NCBI GenBank assembly: GCA_964391765.1
Contig: CAYMNG010000010.1
Span: forward strand, 1 to 36,306
DNA length: 36,306 nucleotides
Source: UBA10649 sp964391765
GTDB taxonomy: Bacteria; Actinomycetota; Actinomycetes; S36-B12
Direction: 5' to 3'
The position numbers and the translations under genes were made by a program. Within the stretch, counting starts at the first letter, position 1. Each line of letters opens with the position of its first letter. Positions 14,277-22,846 of the stretch are shown here, one piece after another. The notes beneath the pieces were generated by a model that was given only the letters and a program-made list of their open reading frames with translations, made no database searches and was not told the origin of the DNA.

Positions 14277-14475
14277 GTGCGAAAGGCAAGGGTGTGGCCT
14301 GCCCTGTTCGGGCTGGAGAACGCGGTCGTGGAGGACGTGGAGTTCGACGAGGACGCTGAAGTCCTCATCGTGCATGCGCGCCACCGTGCACGGCTTCTTC
14401 GACGCCCTGGAGGCCTTCGGGCCCGGCCGGTGCGCGGCGATCACGCACGTGTCCGCAGATCGGGCTGGCGACCCG
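14277..14475 (+). pseudogene. Internally deleted ISL3-family transposase relic
   Basis: The first part (14277 to about 14380) reads VWPALFGLENAVVEDVEFDE and DAEVLIVHAR, the N-terminus of ISL3-type transposases. After a frame change near 14380 the DNA reads VHGFFDALEAFGPGRCAAI and THVSADRAGD, which corresponds to an internal segment (FFD.LG..R..AITHVSADGA). The Cys-rich zinc-finger region between and everything after are missing. It is a dead remnant of an insertion sequence. Confidence 0.65.
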
Positions 14476-14494
14476 GATACCGGGAGACCGGGCC

Positions 14495-15826
14495 TCACCG
14501 CGACGTGGTCAGGGCCGCCGCGGCGAGAGCGGCCGCGACGGCGCTGATGCGATCGCCGGCGTCGAACCCCACGGGCGAGTCGGACACGTTCCGCAGCACG
14601 TCCAACACCGCACTCCGGCGAACGTGGTTCACCTGCACCGGCCCGTTGGCGTCCCGCCACCCGAACTCGCGCAGTGCGGCAGCGACGCTCGCGAGCGGGA
14701 AGTCGGTATCGGCCGACGTCGCCGCGTACAGCAGGGTCAGCAACGTCACCTGAGCGGTCCACCGGTCGGTGTCGATTCGCGAGAGTCGCGCGACGAGATG
14801 TGCACGCAGCGCGCCCACGTCGCGCTGCGCGTCACGGCCGGCCTTGGTGAGGACGAGGCGCCCCCTGGTCTTCCGCAGCAGGCCGAGCTTCTGCAACGAC
14901 TGCCGGAAGTGCCACAACGGCACGAGACCGCTCTCGCGGTTGTTCTTGCCGTACCCGAGCCAGTCGGCGGCCGTCGGCACCAGTGGTGCGACCGCGACGA
15001 CGTCGACGGGGGTCAGGTAGCCGGCGGCGGTGAGGGGAATCCCGTCTCCCACCGCGCGATCGAGGAACCACCGATGTGCCCGCAACGCGGCACTCCACTC
15101 GTCGTCCGTCGGTGCGGGGCGAGCCAGGCTGAGGTCGAGCGCACGAGCGGTGACGTCGACGCCCACGTCGGTCTGGCTGAGTCGATTGACGAGCTCGACG
15201 AGCGGCGCGGCGACCCCGCGGTCCATGAGGACGAAATACGGCTGCGCGAGGGCGTTGTTGACCTCCTCCAGGTCGAACGCGGCCGGATCGTCGAGCACCG
15301 TCGCCAACTCCTCCTCGGTCACGAGGTGGCCGCAGTCCTCCGGCGGAGCCGCTCGCCCGCCTGCCACGCAGACCGCGCTCGGTGCGTTCGGTTCGTACGG
15401 CAGCACGTCCTCGAGCCTGATCGTCAGCTGCCAGTCGTCGCCGTAGTCATAGCCGTAGTGAAGGACATCGCCCGGCTCCTGCACGGTCTCGTCCAGGCGC
15501 ACCAGCGAGTCCAGGATCGATCCATCATCGACGTCGCTCTCCTGGAGGTCCTCCGTGCACGCGAACACCTGGCTGGTGTGATCCCATACACCACCGCCGA
15601 GGCTGAAGCGGTACAGGTGATAGTCCCACCAACCGAACGCCGCCTGGATCCCCTGATGGACGACGCTCAGGGTCAGATCCGACCTCAGGTCCAGTCGCCG
15701 CCAGATCTGCGGTTGAGAATCGTCGAGGCTGACCAGCACCCGGAACATCCGGCGATCCGCCAGCCGCGGGCGCCGACGTTCGGGACGCGGCGCGTGTCGC
15801 GCCTCATACCAGTCGTGAGTGCTCAT
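14495..15826 (-). CDS. Plasmid pRiA4b ORF-3 (PRiA4_ORF3) family protein
   Basis: The 443-residue protein has the PRiA4_ORF3 domain at about residues 28-190: RVLVSLDDSQPQIWRRL, HQGIQAAFGWWDYHLYRF, VLHYGYDYGDDWQLTI, and CVAGGRAAPPEDCGH. The C-terminal 250 residues are an uncharacterised alpha-helical region (SGLVPLWHFRQSLQKLGLL, then KTRGRLVLTKAG) that looks winged-helix-like. The family occurs on plasmids and chromosomes without proven function. Its ATG at 15826 overlaps the TGA of the upstream amidohydrolase, so they are translated together. It is the first intact gene right of the island fossils. Confidence 0.8.
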   Translation of the reverse strand: MSTHDWYEARHAPRPERRRPRLADRRMFRVLVSLDDSQPQIWRRLDLRSDLTLSVVHQGIQAAFGWWDYHLYRFSLGGGVWDHTSQVFACTEDLQESDVDDGSILDSLVRLDETVQEPGDVLHYGYDYGDDWQLTIRLEDVLPYEPNAPSAVCVAGGRAAPPEDCGHLVTEEELATVLDDPAAFDLEEVNNALAQPYFVLMDRGVAAPLVELVNRLSQTDVGVDVTARALDLSLARPAPTDDEWSAALRAHRWFLDRAVGDGIPLTAAGYLTPVDVVAVAPLVPTAADWLGYGKNNRESGLVPLWHFRQSLQKLGLLRKTRGRLVLTKAGRDAQRDVGALRAHLVARLSRIDTDRWTAQVTLLTLLYAATSADTDFPLASVAAALREFGWRDANGPVQVNHVRRSAVLDVLRNVSDSPVGFDAGDRISAVAAALAAAALTTSR

Positions 15827-17133
15827 GCCGGCCGACTCCGCGCATCCGCCGCGGCCAGGACCGCTGCGAACTCCACCCGCGTCGGCCGGCCGTCGTCGAC
15901 GACGAACTCCCCGCCGACGAGCACGTGCCGCACGTCGGATCGGCCGGCCGCGAAGACGATCGCGGTGTGCGGCTCGCGCAGCGGGGTCAGATGCGCGACC
16001 CGGGTGTCCACGACGATGAGGTCGGCTTCCTTGCCGACCTCCACCGACCCGATCCGACCGTCCAGGCCGAGCGCCCGCGCCCCGTCGATCGTCGCCGCGC
16101 GGACGACGTCCCGCGCACTGATGGCCGCGGGGTCCATCCGCACGAGGCGCGCGAGGTTCGCCGCCGAGCGCATCACCGCGAACATGTCCAGGTCGTTGCT
16201 GCTCGAGCACCCGTCCGTGCCCAGCCCGACGACGATGCCGTCGGCGCGATAGCCGACGATGTCGGCCGCGCCGCTGGCGAGTTTCAGGTTCGAACCCGGA
16301 CAGTGCGCGATCGTCGCACCGGCCGTCGCGATCGCCCGTCGCTCGTCCGCGGACAGGCGGACCGCGTGCGCGAGCACGGGGCGACGTGCGAGCACCCCGC
16401 TGGCGTGCAGGCACTGGATCGGGCTCATGCCACGGCTCGCCTGCGTCTGCGCGTTCTCGGCGTCGTTCTCCGACGCGTGGGTCGTGATCATCGCGCCGGT
16501 CCGCGCGGCGAGTGCGGCCACTTCGGTCAGGTGGTCGGTCGTCACGGTGAACGGCGCGTGCGGCATGAGCACGAGCGGGACGTACGGGCCGCCGATCGCC
16601 GCCAGCTCGGTCGGCCACTTGCCGGCGGCGTCGGTCCGCGCCGCCCAGGACAGCCCGTCCGGACCCGGACCGGAGAAGAAGACCGGCCCGATGACATGGC
16701 GCAGGCCGACCGACACCGCGCCCCGGTGCGCCGCCTCGTGGTGGAAGTACATGTCGAGCGCAGTGGTCGTCCCGGCGAGAACGGCCTCGAGCGCACCGAG
16801 CCGCGCGCCGATCTCGACGCCCTCGGCGTCCATGACCCGCGCCTCCTCGGCCCACACCAGGTTCAAGAACCCTTGCAGATCCACGCCTTCGGCGACACCA
16901 CGCAAGAGCGTCATCGGCAGGTGGGTGTGCAGGTTGACCAGTCCGGGCATGACGATGTGCCCCCGGGCGTCGACCACGCGATCGGCACGCACTGCGGTGT
17001 CGAGTTCGCCCGCGACACCGACCGCGACGATGCGGCCGTCGCGGATGACGACCGACGCGTCGTCGAGGACCGAACCGTCGTCGTCGCAGGTCAGCACATG
17101 CCGGGCGTGGCGAAGGAGGACGTCGGCCTTCAC
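15823..17133 (-). CDS. Amidohydrolase, S-adenosylhomocysteine/methylthioadenosine deaminase-like
   Basis: The 436-residue protein is a TIM-barrel metal-dependent hydrolase. The HxH metal motif is in PGLVNLHTHLPMTLLRG (about residues 63-80). Further ligand or catalytic residues lie in MPHAPFTVT, THASENDAEN (His and Glu), LAHAVRL and GTDGCSSSNDLDMF (metal Asp). This pattern matches the MtaD/SsnA/TrzN group that deaminates adenosine thioethers or removes groups from triazines. True substrate is unknown. It begins with a GTG at 17133 and is coupled by ATGA to a PRiA4_ORF3 gene, an unusual partner. Confidence 0.85.
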   Translation of the reverse strand: MKADVLLRHARHVLTCDDDGSVLDDASVVIRDGRIVAVGVAGELDTAVRADRVVDARGHIVMPGLVNLHTHLPMTLLRGVAEGVDLQGFLNLVWAEEARVMDAEGVEIGARLGALEAVLAGTTTALDMYFHHEAAHRGAVSVGLRHVIGPVFFSGPGPDGLSWAARTDAAGKWPTELAAIGGPYVPLVLMPHAPFTVTTDHLTEVAALAARTGAMITTHASENDAENAQTQASRGMSPIQCLHASGVLARRPVLAHAVRLSADERRAIATAGATIAHCPGSNLKLASGAADIVGYRADGIVVGLGTDGCSSSNDLDMFAVMRSAANLARLVRMDPAAISARDVVRAATIDGARALGLDGRIGSVEVGKEADLIVVDTRVAHLTPLREPHTAIVFAAGRSDVRHVLVGGEFVVDDGRPTRVEFAAVLAAADARSRPA

Positions 17134-17206
17134 GAAGCCGCTCCCCGGACCGGGCGATCGGGCGTCACCCGGGGAACATAGCGCCGGCGCGGCACGCGCG
17201 GGACGG

Positions 17207-17219
17207 TAGCGTCACGGAC
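17207..17219 (+). promoter_or_regulatory. Leaderless -10 element for the 17220 gene
   Basis: TAGCGT (17207-17212) is followed by exactly 7 bases and then the GTG start, with no ribosome-binding site. This is the usual spacing for leaderless transcription in actinobacteria. Confidence 0.5.
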
Positions 17220-18113
17220 GTGCGAATCGTGCTGGCCGGGGCGTCCGGGCTCATCGGCCGCGCGCTCGGCGCGGACCTCGCCGTCCACGGCCACGCCGTC
17301 ACGCGGCTCGTGCGACGCGAGCCCGCGTCCGTGGACGAGGTGAAGTGGGACCCGAGCGCCGGGCGACTGGATCCCACGGCGCTCGCCGGCGCCGACGCCG
17401 TCGTCAACCTCGCCGGCGCGGGGGTGGGCGACCATCGGTGGACACCGGCCTACAAGCGCACCATCCTGCGCAGCCGGGTCGACAGCACCGAACTGATCGC
17501 CCGGACGATCGCCGATCTCGCGGACCGGCCCGCGATCTTGCTCAACGCCTCGGCGATCGGCTGGTACGGCGACACCGCGGACCGGGAGGTCGACGAGTCC
17601 GCCCCGGCCGGCGAGGGCTTCCTCGCCGACGTCGTGCGCCAGTGGGAGTCGGCGACCGCGGCCGCCAGTGCGGCGGGCACGCGCGTCGTGCACCTGCGTA
17701 CCGGACTGGTCGTGGCCCGTGCTGGCGGGGCGTGGGCCCGCATGTTCCCGCTGTTCCGACTCGGCCTGGGCGGTCGGCTGGGTTCGGGCCGGCAGTACTG
17801 GTCGTGGATCTCGTTGCGCGACCACGTCGCCGCGACCAGGTTCTGCTTGACCGACGACACCCCGGTCGGGCCGGTCAACCTCACCGCGCCGATCCCGGTG
17901 ACCAACGCGGAGGTCACCGCGGCGATGCGGCGCGTCCTGCGGCGACCGGCGTTCCTACCGGTGCCCGCATTCGCGCTCACCCTCGCGCTCGGGGAGTTCT
18001 CCACCGAGGTGCTGTCGAGCAGTCGCGTCGTACCCGCGGCGTTGACGTCCGCGGGCTTCGGCTGGCAGGACGTCACCATCGACGACGCGATCCGGTCGGC
18101 CCTCGCGTCCTGA
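17220..18113 (+). CDS. TIGR01777 family SDR epimerase-like protein (YfcH-like)
   Basis: The 297-residue protein has an N-terminal dinucleotide-binding motif GASGLIGRAL (residues 7-16). It also shows family features WDPSAGRLDPTALAGADAVVNLAGAGVGDHRW, LLNASAIGWYGD, FLADVVRQWE and the C-terminal PAALTSAGFGW. The family (SDR39U1/YfcH) is widespread, with no settled substrate; a nucleotide-sugar-epimerase-like oxidoreductase is expected. It begins at a GTG served by a leaderless-type promoter and diverges from the amidohydrolase. Confidence 0.88.
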   Translation: MRIVLAGASGLIGRALGADLAVHGHAVTRLVRREPASVDEVKWDPSAGRLDPTALAGADAVVNLAGAGVGDHRWTPAYKRTILRSRVDSTELIARTIADLADRPAILLNASAIGWYGDTADREVDESAPAGEGFLADVVRQWESATAAASAAGTRVVHLRTGLVVARAGGAWARMFPLFRLGLGGRLGSGRQYWSWISLRDHVAATRFCLTDDTPVGPVNLTAPIPVTNAEVTAAMRRVLRRPAFLPVPAFALTLALGEFSTEVLSSSRVVPAALTSAGFGWQDVTIDDAIRSALAS

Positions 18114-18127
18114 CGGGTCCCGACCCG
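18114..18127. terminator. Possible bidirectional terminator hairpin
   Basis: CGGGTC and GACCCG form a GC-rich inverted repeat in the 26-base gap between converging genes. There is no U-tract and the loop is very short, so the call is tentative. Confidence 0.3.
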
Positions 18128-18139
18128 CAGCCGAGACGG

Positions 18140-18493
18140 TCAGAGCGCGAGGGGCCGGTAGAAGACCAGGCCGTTGCCCTGGTTGTCGTAGACGACCGCG
18201 CGACGCTCGTGCGCGTCGTCGTACGGACCCGTCACGATCGCCCCGCCACTGTCCTCGACCGCCTTCGCCGCCGCGTCGACGTCGTCGGCATCAAGACCGA
18301 CGACGACCTTGCCCGGCATCGGGTGGTCGATCGCCGTCGCCAGCGCGATCGTGATCGACCCGCCGTCGAGGGCGGCGAAATGACTGCCGTCCCGGAACTT
18401 CAGCGTCATCCCGAGTGTCTCGGTATACAGCCGGATCGACTCGTCCAGATCCTCGGTCGTCAAGATCACCATGCGGACGTCGTACTCGCTCAT
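18140..18493 (-). CDS. VOC (glyoxalase/dioxygenase fold) protein
   Basis: The 117-residue single-domain VOC protein shows VRMVILTTEDLDESIRLYTE, TLGMTLKFRDG, FAALDGGSITIAL, and the C-terminal AVVYDNQGNGLVFYRP. Function is unspecified; such proteins include glyoxalases, fosfomycin/bleomycin-type resistance proteins and dioxygenases. The ATG at 18493 was chosen because AAGGAGG lies 6 bases upstream. It lies 54 bases downstream of the PucR-type regulator on the same strand and might be cotranscribed. Confidence 0.75.
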   Translation of the reverse strand: MSEYDVRMVILTTEDLDESIRLYTETLGMTLKFRDGSHFAALDGGSITIALATAIDHPMPGKVVVGLDADDVDAAAKAVEDSGGAIVTGPYDDAHERRAVVYDNQGNGLVFYRPLAL

Positions 18494-18547
18494 GCGGTCC
18501 TCCTTCGGGTCGGCCGATCGTATCGGCGCACCGCCGCCGGATCCCAC

Positions 18548-19735
18548 CTACCGTGCGTCCACGTCGTCCGCCATCAGGCCGGCCAACCGGGCCACGCGCA
18601 TGCCGGCGTGCAGGTCGTTGCGCACCGCACCGTCGTACAGGTCACCGCCGATCTGCTCGCGGATCCGGTCGAGCCGGTAGTACAGCGTGCTGCGATGGAT
18701 GTGCAGTGCCCGCGCCGTCTCGACGACGTGCCCGCCGCTGTTCAAGAACGCCTCCAACGTCGTGACCAGATCGGAGTCGGCCGGCAGCGTCATGACGCGT
18801 TGGACCTCGGCCGGGAAGTCCGTCGGGCTCAGTTCGTCCAGCGGGAGCTGCAGCAGCAGCCGATCGACGCCGAGGTCCTCCCAGAACGCCGCGCGTCCGT
18901 ACTTCCTCGGGTCTCGAACCGTTGCCCGCCAGGCGATCTGCGCTTCGTGGTGGGAGTCCACGGCGTCGAGCAGCGACTCCTTGACACTGCCCACACCTGC
19001 GCACACCGACTCCAGGCCCGTGTCGCTCAGGACGACCGCCAGACGCGTCGGATTCACCCGCCGGGGGAACACGAACACCCCCTCCTCGCCGACCGTCGCC
19101 CCGGCCACCCGCACCGTCGTCGACCGTGAGACGAGGCGGAGCGTGCGTTCGGTCGCCCAGCGGGCCGACAGTCGATCGCGCGGCGACCTGGACCGAAGCA
19201 CCAGCACGCAACTCTCCCCGGAGTCGCTGACCAGCCCCTCGTCGAGCAGACGCCCGGCCGCGACCTCGCGCGACCGACGCGTCTCGCCGAGGAGGTCCCG
19301 GATCAGGGTCCTGGTGTGCTCGTTGCGGTTTCGCACCTCGAAGCCCCACAGTGCGAGACGAAGCGCGAGCTCGGGCTCCGCCGCGTCGATCGCCTTCTGC
19401 ACGGCCCGAGGGATCGGCGCATCGACCTCGGCCTCGTCGAGGTACGTCACGTACCCGACGAGCCGGTCGTCGTGGTTCAGCGGCGCGACCACGCGTGAAC
19501 TGCCGGCACGGTCGGTCCCCACCCGGATCGCCCGACGGCGCACGCGCGCGGCCTCGGCCTTCAGGCGCGACTCGGCCAGTTCCTGGTTGCTGACGGTCAA
19601 CGTCAACGACAGGTGCTCGCGGTCCCGTTCGGTGTCGTGGAAGCTCGCGGCCGCGACGTTCCAGTCCACGTCGACGACGACGATCGCGTGGCCGAGCGTC
19701 GCCGACAGGTTCTCCACGGCATTGTCGAGGCTCAT
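18548..19735 (-). CDS. PucR-type transcriptional regulator
   Basis: The 395-residue protein ends in a PucR/CdaR-type helix-turn-helix (about residues 340-375): LEAFLNSGGHVVETARALHI followed by HRSTLYYRLDRIREQIG. The N-terminal half resembles a sensory domain (AIVVVDVDWNVAAASF; VVAPLNHDDRLVGYVTY). Such regulators commonly control catabolic operons and respond to the substrate or an intermediate. It is divergent from the HpaB-like operon across a 147-bp region with inverted repeats, so it is the likely activator or repressor of that operon. The ATG at 19735 is chosen; the open frame extends further upstream without recognisable sequence. Confidence 0.83.
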   Translation of the reverse strand: MSLDNAVENLSATLGHAIVVVDVDWNVAAASFHDTERDREHLSLTLTVSNQELAESRLKAEAARVRRRAIRVGTDRAGSSRVVAPLNHDDRLVGYVTYLDEAEVDAPIPRAVQKAIDAAEPELALRLALWGFEVRNRNEHTRTLIRDLLGETRRSREVAAGRLLDEGLVSDSGESCVLVLRSRSPRDRLSARWATERTLRLVSRSTTVRVAGATVGEEGVFVFPRRVNPTRLAVVLSDTGLESVCAGVGSVKESLLDAVDSHHEAQIAWRATVRDPRKYGRAAFWEDLGVDRLLLQLPLDELSPTDFPAEVQRVMTLPADSDLVTTLEAFLNSGGHVVETARALHIHRSTLYYRLDRIREQIGGDLYDGAVRNDLHAGMRVARLAGLMADDVDAR

Positions 19736-19882
19736 CCGACCCGGTCCTTTCCTCCTACGAAGTGTACGAGAAGCCCGTTGATCTTCCGGCGGAATGCCGG
19801 AGCCCCTGACCGCCGCCGCGAACGTACCTTTCGGCAACGCATCGGCCACCCGCTCGATCGACACCCACCCGAGGAGTACTCG
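19736..19882. promoter_or_regulatory. Divergent control region of the aromatic operon
   Basis: A perfect dyad TCCGGC-GGAAT-GCCGGA lies at 19785-19801. A second, longer-range pair, CGAAGTGTACG (19758-19768) and CGTACCTTTCG (19823-19833), is inverted with two mismatches (pattern CGAANNGTACG). TACCTT within the latter could be the -10 of the plus-strand operon. GAGGAG precedes the ATG at 19883 by 8 bases. These are candidate binding sites for the PucR-type protein. Confidence 0.5.
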
Positions 19883-21427
19883 ATGACCACAACAACTGAG
19901 CCGACCCACGTCGCCGCGCCGTTCACCGGAGCCGAGTACCTGGAGTCCCTTCGGGACGGCCGCACCGTCTACATGTACGGCGAGTCCGTGCACGACGTGA
20001 CGAACCACCCGGCCTTCCGAAACACCGCACGCAGCATCGCCAGCCTGTACGACGCGCTGCACGACCCCGAGTACCACGACGTGCTCACGACGCCCACCGA
20101 CACCGGGAACGGCGGCTTCACGCACAAGTTCTTCCGCTCGCCGCGCTCCCAGGCCGACCTCGTCGGCAGCCGTGACGCGATCGCGACGTGGTGCCGGCTG
20201 AGCTACGGGTTCATGGGCCGCACCCCGGACTTCAAGGCGACGTTCACCGCGACCCTGGGTGACCTGCCGGACTTCTACGCCGAGTACGCCGGCAACGCGC
20301 GCGAGTGGTACCGCCGCACCCAGGAGCAGGTGCCGTTCATCAACCACGCCATCGTCAACCCGCCGGTCGACCGTGACCGTGACGCCGACGACAACGACGT
20401 GTACATCCGCGTGGTGAAGGAGACCGACAGCGGCATCGTCGTCAGCGGCGCGAAGATGGTCGCGACGGCGAGCATGTTCACGAACTACACCTTCGTGGCG
20501 AACTTCCAGCCGGTGTTCAAGGAGGAGTTCGCGGTCAGCTTCTTCGTCGACATGAACGCGCCGGGGATCAAGATGCTCGCGCGACCGTCGTACGAGTTCG
20601 CGGCCGCGACGTCGGCGAACCCGTTCGACTACCCCCTGTCGAGCCGGTTCGACGAGAACGACGCGATCCTCGTCTTCGACAACGTGCTCATCCCGTGGGA
20701 GAACGTCCTCGTCTACCGCGACATCGAGAAGTCCAATCACTTCCTGCCGGCGGTCGGCTTCGCCGAGCGCGCGATGATGCACGGCACGACCCGGATGGGC
20801 GTGAAGCTCGACCTCATCTCCGGCCTGCTGATGATGGCCCTCGAGGCCGCCGGCACGAGTACGTTCCGCGGCGTCCAGTCCGACCTCGGCGAGGTGCTCG
20901 CGTGGCGCCAGCTGTCGTGGGCGCTCAGCGACGCCCTGGTCTCGAACCCGACGGTCACGCCGACGGGGATGTACCAGCCGAACTCGCAGACGGCGATCAT
21001 GGTCCGGCTGATGAACGCCGTCGGCTGGCCCCGTGTCCGGGACATCATCCAGCGCACCGTCGCCGGCGGCCTGATCGTCCAGCCGTCCAGCGCCCTGGAC
21101 TTCAAGAACCCCGAGATCCGCCCGTACCTCGACCGCTTCTACCGGGGCTCGAACGGCTACGACGCCCTGGAGCGCAACAAGGTCATCAAGCTGCTGTGGG
21201 ACGCGACCGGCTCGGAGTTCGGCGGTCGGCACGACCTGTACGAGCGCAACTACGCCGGGAACCACGACATCCAGCGGATCAACGTGCTGCAGTACGCCGA
21301 GATGACCGGGGTCGCCGAAGGTCTGAAGGACTTCGCCCGCAAGTGCATGAGCGACTACGACCTCGACGGGTGGGTCAACCCGATCTGGAAGTCGAACGAG
21401 GACGTCTCCGTCCTGGCGAAGAACTAG
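19883..21427 (+). CDS. HpaB-family FADH2-dependent aromatic monooxygenase
   Basis: The 514-residue protein belongs to the 4-hydroxyphenylacetate 3-monooxygenase oxygenase family: GAEYLESLRDGRTVYMYGE and VHDVTNHPAF at the N-terminus, YGFMGRTPDFKA near 110, and NHAIVNPPVDRD near 155. The VIPWENVLVYRD-type segment is near 275-285. These enzymes ortho-hydroxylate phenols using FADH2 supplied by a separate reductase, which is encoded next. The exact phenol cannot be read; alternatives are 4-hydroxyphenylacetate, phenol, chlorophenols or resorcinol-like compounds. It is the first gene of a five-gene operon and is likely under the divergent PucR-type regulator. Confidence 0.88.
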   Translation: MTTTTEPTHVAAPFTGAEYLESLRDGRTVYMYGESVHDVTNHPAFRNTARSIASLYDALHDPEYHDVLTTPTDTGNGGFTHKFFRSPRSQADLVGSRDAIATWCRLSYGFMGRTPDFKATFTATLGDLPDFYAEYAGNAREWYRRTQEQVPFINHAIVNPPVDRDRDADDNDVYIRVVKETDSGIVVSGAKMVATASMFTNYTFVANFQPVFKEEFAVSFFVDMNAPGIKMLARPSYEFAAATSANPFDYPLSSRFDENDAILVFDNVLIPWENVLVYRDIEKSNHFLPAVGFAERAMMHGTTRMGVKLDLISGLLMMALEAAGTSTFRGVQSDLGEVLAWRQLSWALSDALVSNPTVTPTGMYQPNSQTAIMVRLMNAVGWPRVRDIIQRTVAGGLIVQPSSALDFKNPEIRPYLDRFYRGSNGYDALERNKVIKLLWDATGSEFGGRHDLYERNYAGNHDIQRINVLQYAEMTGVAEGLKDFARKCMSDYDLDGWVNPIWKSNEDVSVLAKN

Positions 21428-21429
21428 CG

Positions 21430-21975
21430 ATGGGCACCGCGTTGATGGATGCTCCGGCTGCGGCGGTCGACGAGGCCGCCGCAGCCCGCCGCCAGGCGTT
21501 CCGCGCGGCGATGGGCAACTACCCCACCGGCGTCGCGATCGTCACGACGAGGTCGGCGACCGGCGCCCCGGTCGGCCTGACGATCAACTCACTGGCGTCG
21601 GTGTCGATGGACCCGTTGCTCCTGCTGTGGTCGGTCGACAACACCGTCACGTGCGCGCCGGAGTTCACCGCCGGCTCCGGGTTCGCCGTCCACCTCCTCG
21701 GCGCGCACCAGTCCGATGCGGCGATCACCTTCGCCACGAAGGGCGAGGACCGGTTCGCCCGGCACGCCTGGCGCTGGTCGGACCGCGGCCTGCCGATCCT
21801 CGCGGACTCCGCGGCGATCTTCGAGTGCCGGTTGCACCAGACGGTCGAGGCCGGCGATCACACCCTGCTGATCGGCGAGGTCCTCGACGTCGCCCAGGCC
21901 GACCACGACGCCCTCCTGTACCACCGACGCGGCTTCCATTCCGCCGCGCCGCTTCGGAACCGATCGGAGATCTGA
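21430..21975 (+). CDS. Flavin reductase partner of the HpaB-like hydroxylase
   Basis: The 181-residue protein is of the HpaC/flavin_reduct type: FRAAMGNYPTGVAIVTT (residues about 22-38), GLTINSLASVSMDPLLLLWSV, FAVHLLGAHQ, and DHTLLIGEVLDV near the C-terminus. It reduces flavin with NAD(P)H and supplies FADH2 to the oxygenase encoded 2 bases upstream. The short spacing means the pair is certainly cotranscribed. The ATG at 21430 follows the stop of the oxygenase gene directly. Confidence 0.88.
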   Translation: MGTALMDAPAAAVDEAAAARRQAFRAAMGNYPTGVAIVTTRSATGAPVGLTINSLASVSMDPLLLLWSVDNTVTCAPEFTAGSGFAVHLLGAHQSDAAITFATKGEDRFARHAWRWSDRGLPILADSAAIFECRLHQTVEAGDHTLLIGEVLDVAQADHDALLYHRRGFHSAAPLRNRSEI

Positions 21976-21976
21976 C

Positions 21977-22846
21977 GTGACTGCAACGCAAGACGCCGGC
22001 ACCACCGCGATGCCGGCCCACCAGACCGTCCGGACGGGCGTGTTCGACACCGCGTACTACCACGCCGGGACGGGCCCGAACCGGCCGGTCATCCTCATCC
22101 ACGGTGGCGGGGCGGGCGCGGACTCGTTGAGCAACTGGCAGCGCAGTTTCGCCCTCTTCGCCGCCTACGCCCCCACCTACGCGATGGACATGGTCGGCTT
22201 CGGCCACTCCGACGCCCCCGACCCCGCAGAGTTCGCGTACACCCAGGACGCGCGCAACCAGCAGCTGATCGACTTCATCGAGGCCCTGGACCTGGGGCCG
22301 GCCCACCTGGTCGGCAACTCGATGGGCGGGGCGACCGCGCTCGGCGTGGCCATGCAGCGCCCGGACCTGGTCGCCAGCCTGGTCCTGATGGGGTCCGGCG
22401 GCCGATCGCAGCACCTGTCCCCGGATCTGGGTCCGGTCATCAACTACGACTTCACCGTCGACGGCATGCGCGCGATCATCGCCGTGCTCGCCAACCCCGG
22501 ATTCGTCGCCACCGACGACCAGGTCCGCTACCGGTACGAGATGTCGACCAAGCCGGACCTCGCCGCTGCGTACAAGGCGACGATGGGATGGGTCCGCGAG
22601 AACGGCCTGCACTACCCCGACGACGCGATCGCCGCCGTCAAGTCCCGGACCCTGGTCGTCAGCGGAAAGCAGGACAAGGTCGTCCCCGTCGAGCAGGCCT
22701 ACGAGTTCCTGGCCCTGCTGGAGAACTCCACCGGCTACATCATCCCCCACTGCCGGCACTGGGCCATGCTCGAATACCCGGCCCTGTTCGCCAAGACCTG
22801 CATCGACTTCTTCGAGGACACCACCGTGTACGGAGCCGGATCGTGA
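21977..22846 (+). CDS. Alpha/beta hydrolase, meta-cleavage product hydrolase type
   Basis: The 289-residue protein has the oxyanion motif LIHGGGAGADSLSNW (about 40-54). The nucleophile is Ser115 in GNSMGG, the acid is Asp233 in SGKQDKVVP, and His261 in CRHWAMLEYP completes the triad. HGGGxGA...NW is typical of C-C bond hydrolases such as BphD, HsaD and XylF, which split vinylogous 1,5-diketones made by extradiol ring cleavage. It starts at a GTG one base after the previous stop. The extradiol dioxygenase two genes downstream supplies the expected substrate. Confidence 0.88.
   Translation: MTATQDAGTTAMPAHQTVRTGVFDTAYYHAGTGPNRPVILIHGGGAGADSLSNWQRSFALFAAYAPTYAMDMVGFGHSDAPDPAEFAYTQDARNQQLIDFIEALDLGPAHLVGNSMGGATALGVAMQRPDLVASLVLMGSGGRSQHLSPDLGPVINYDFTVDGMRAIIAVLANPGFVATDDQVRYRYEMSTKPDLAAAYKATMGWVRENGLHYPDDAIAAVKSRTLVVSGKQDKVVPVEQAYEFLALLENSTGYIIPHCRHWAMLEYPALFAKTCIDFFEDTTVYGAGS

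Noticed and set aside
18548..21265. Long minus-strand extension of the PucR-type regulator frame through the HpaB-like gene
   Set aside because: It is antisense to a well-conserved oxygenase; regulator homology begins at the ATG at 19735.
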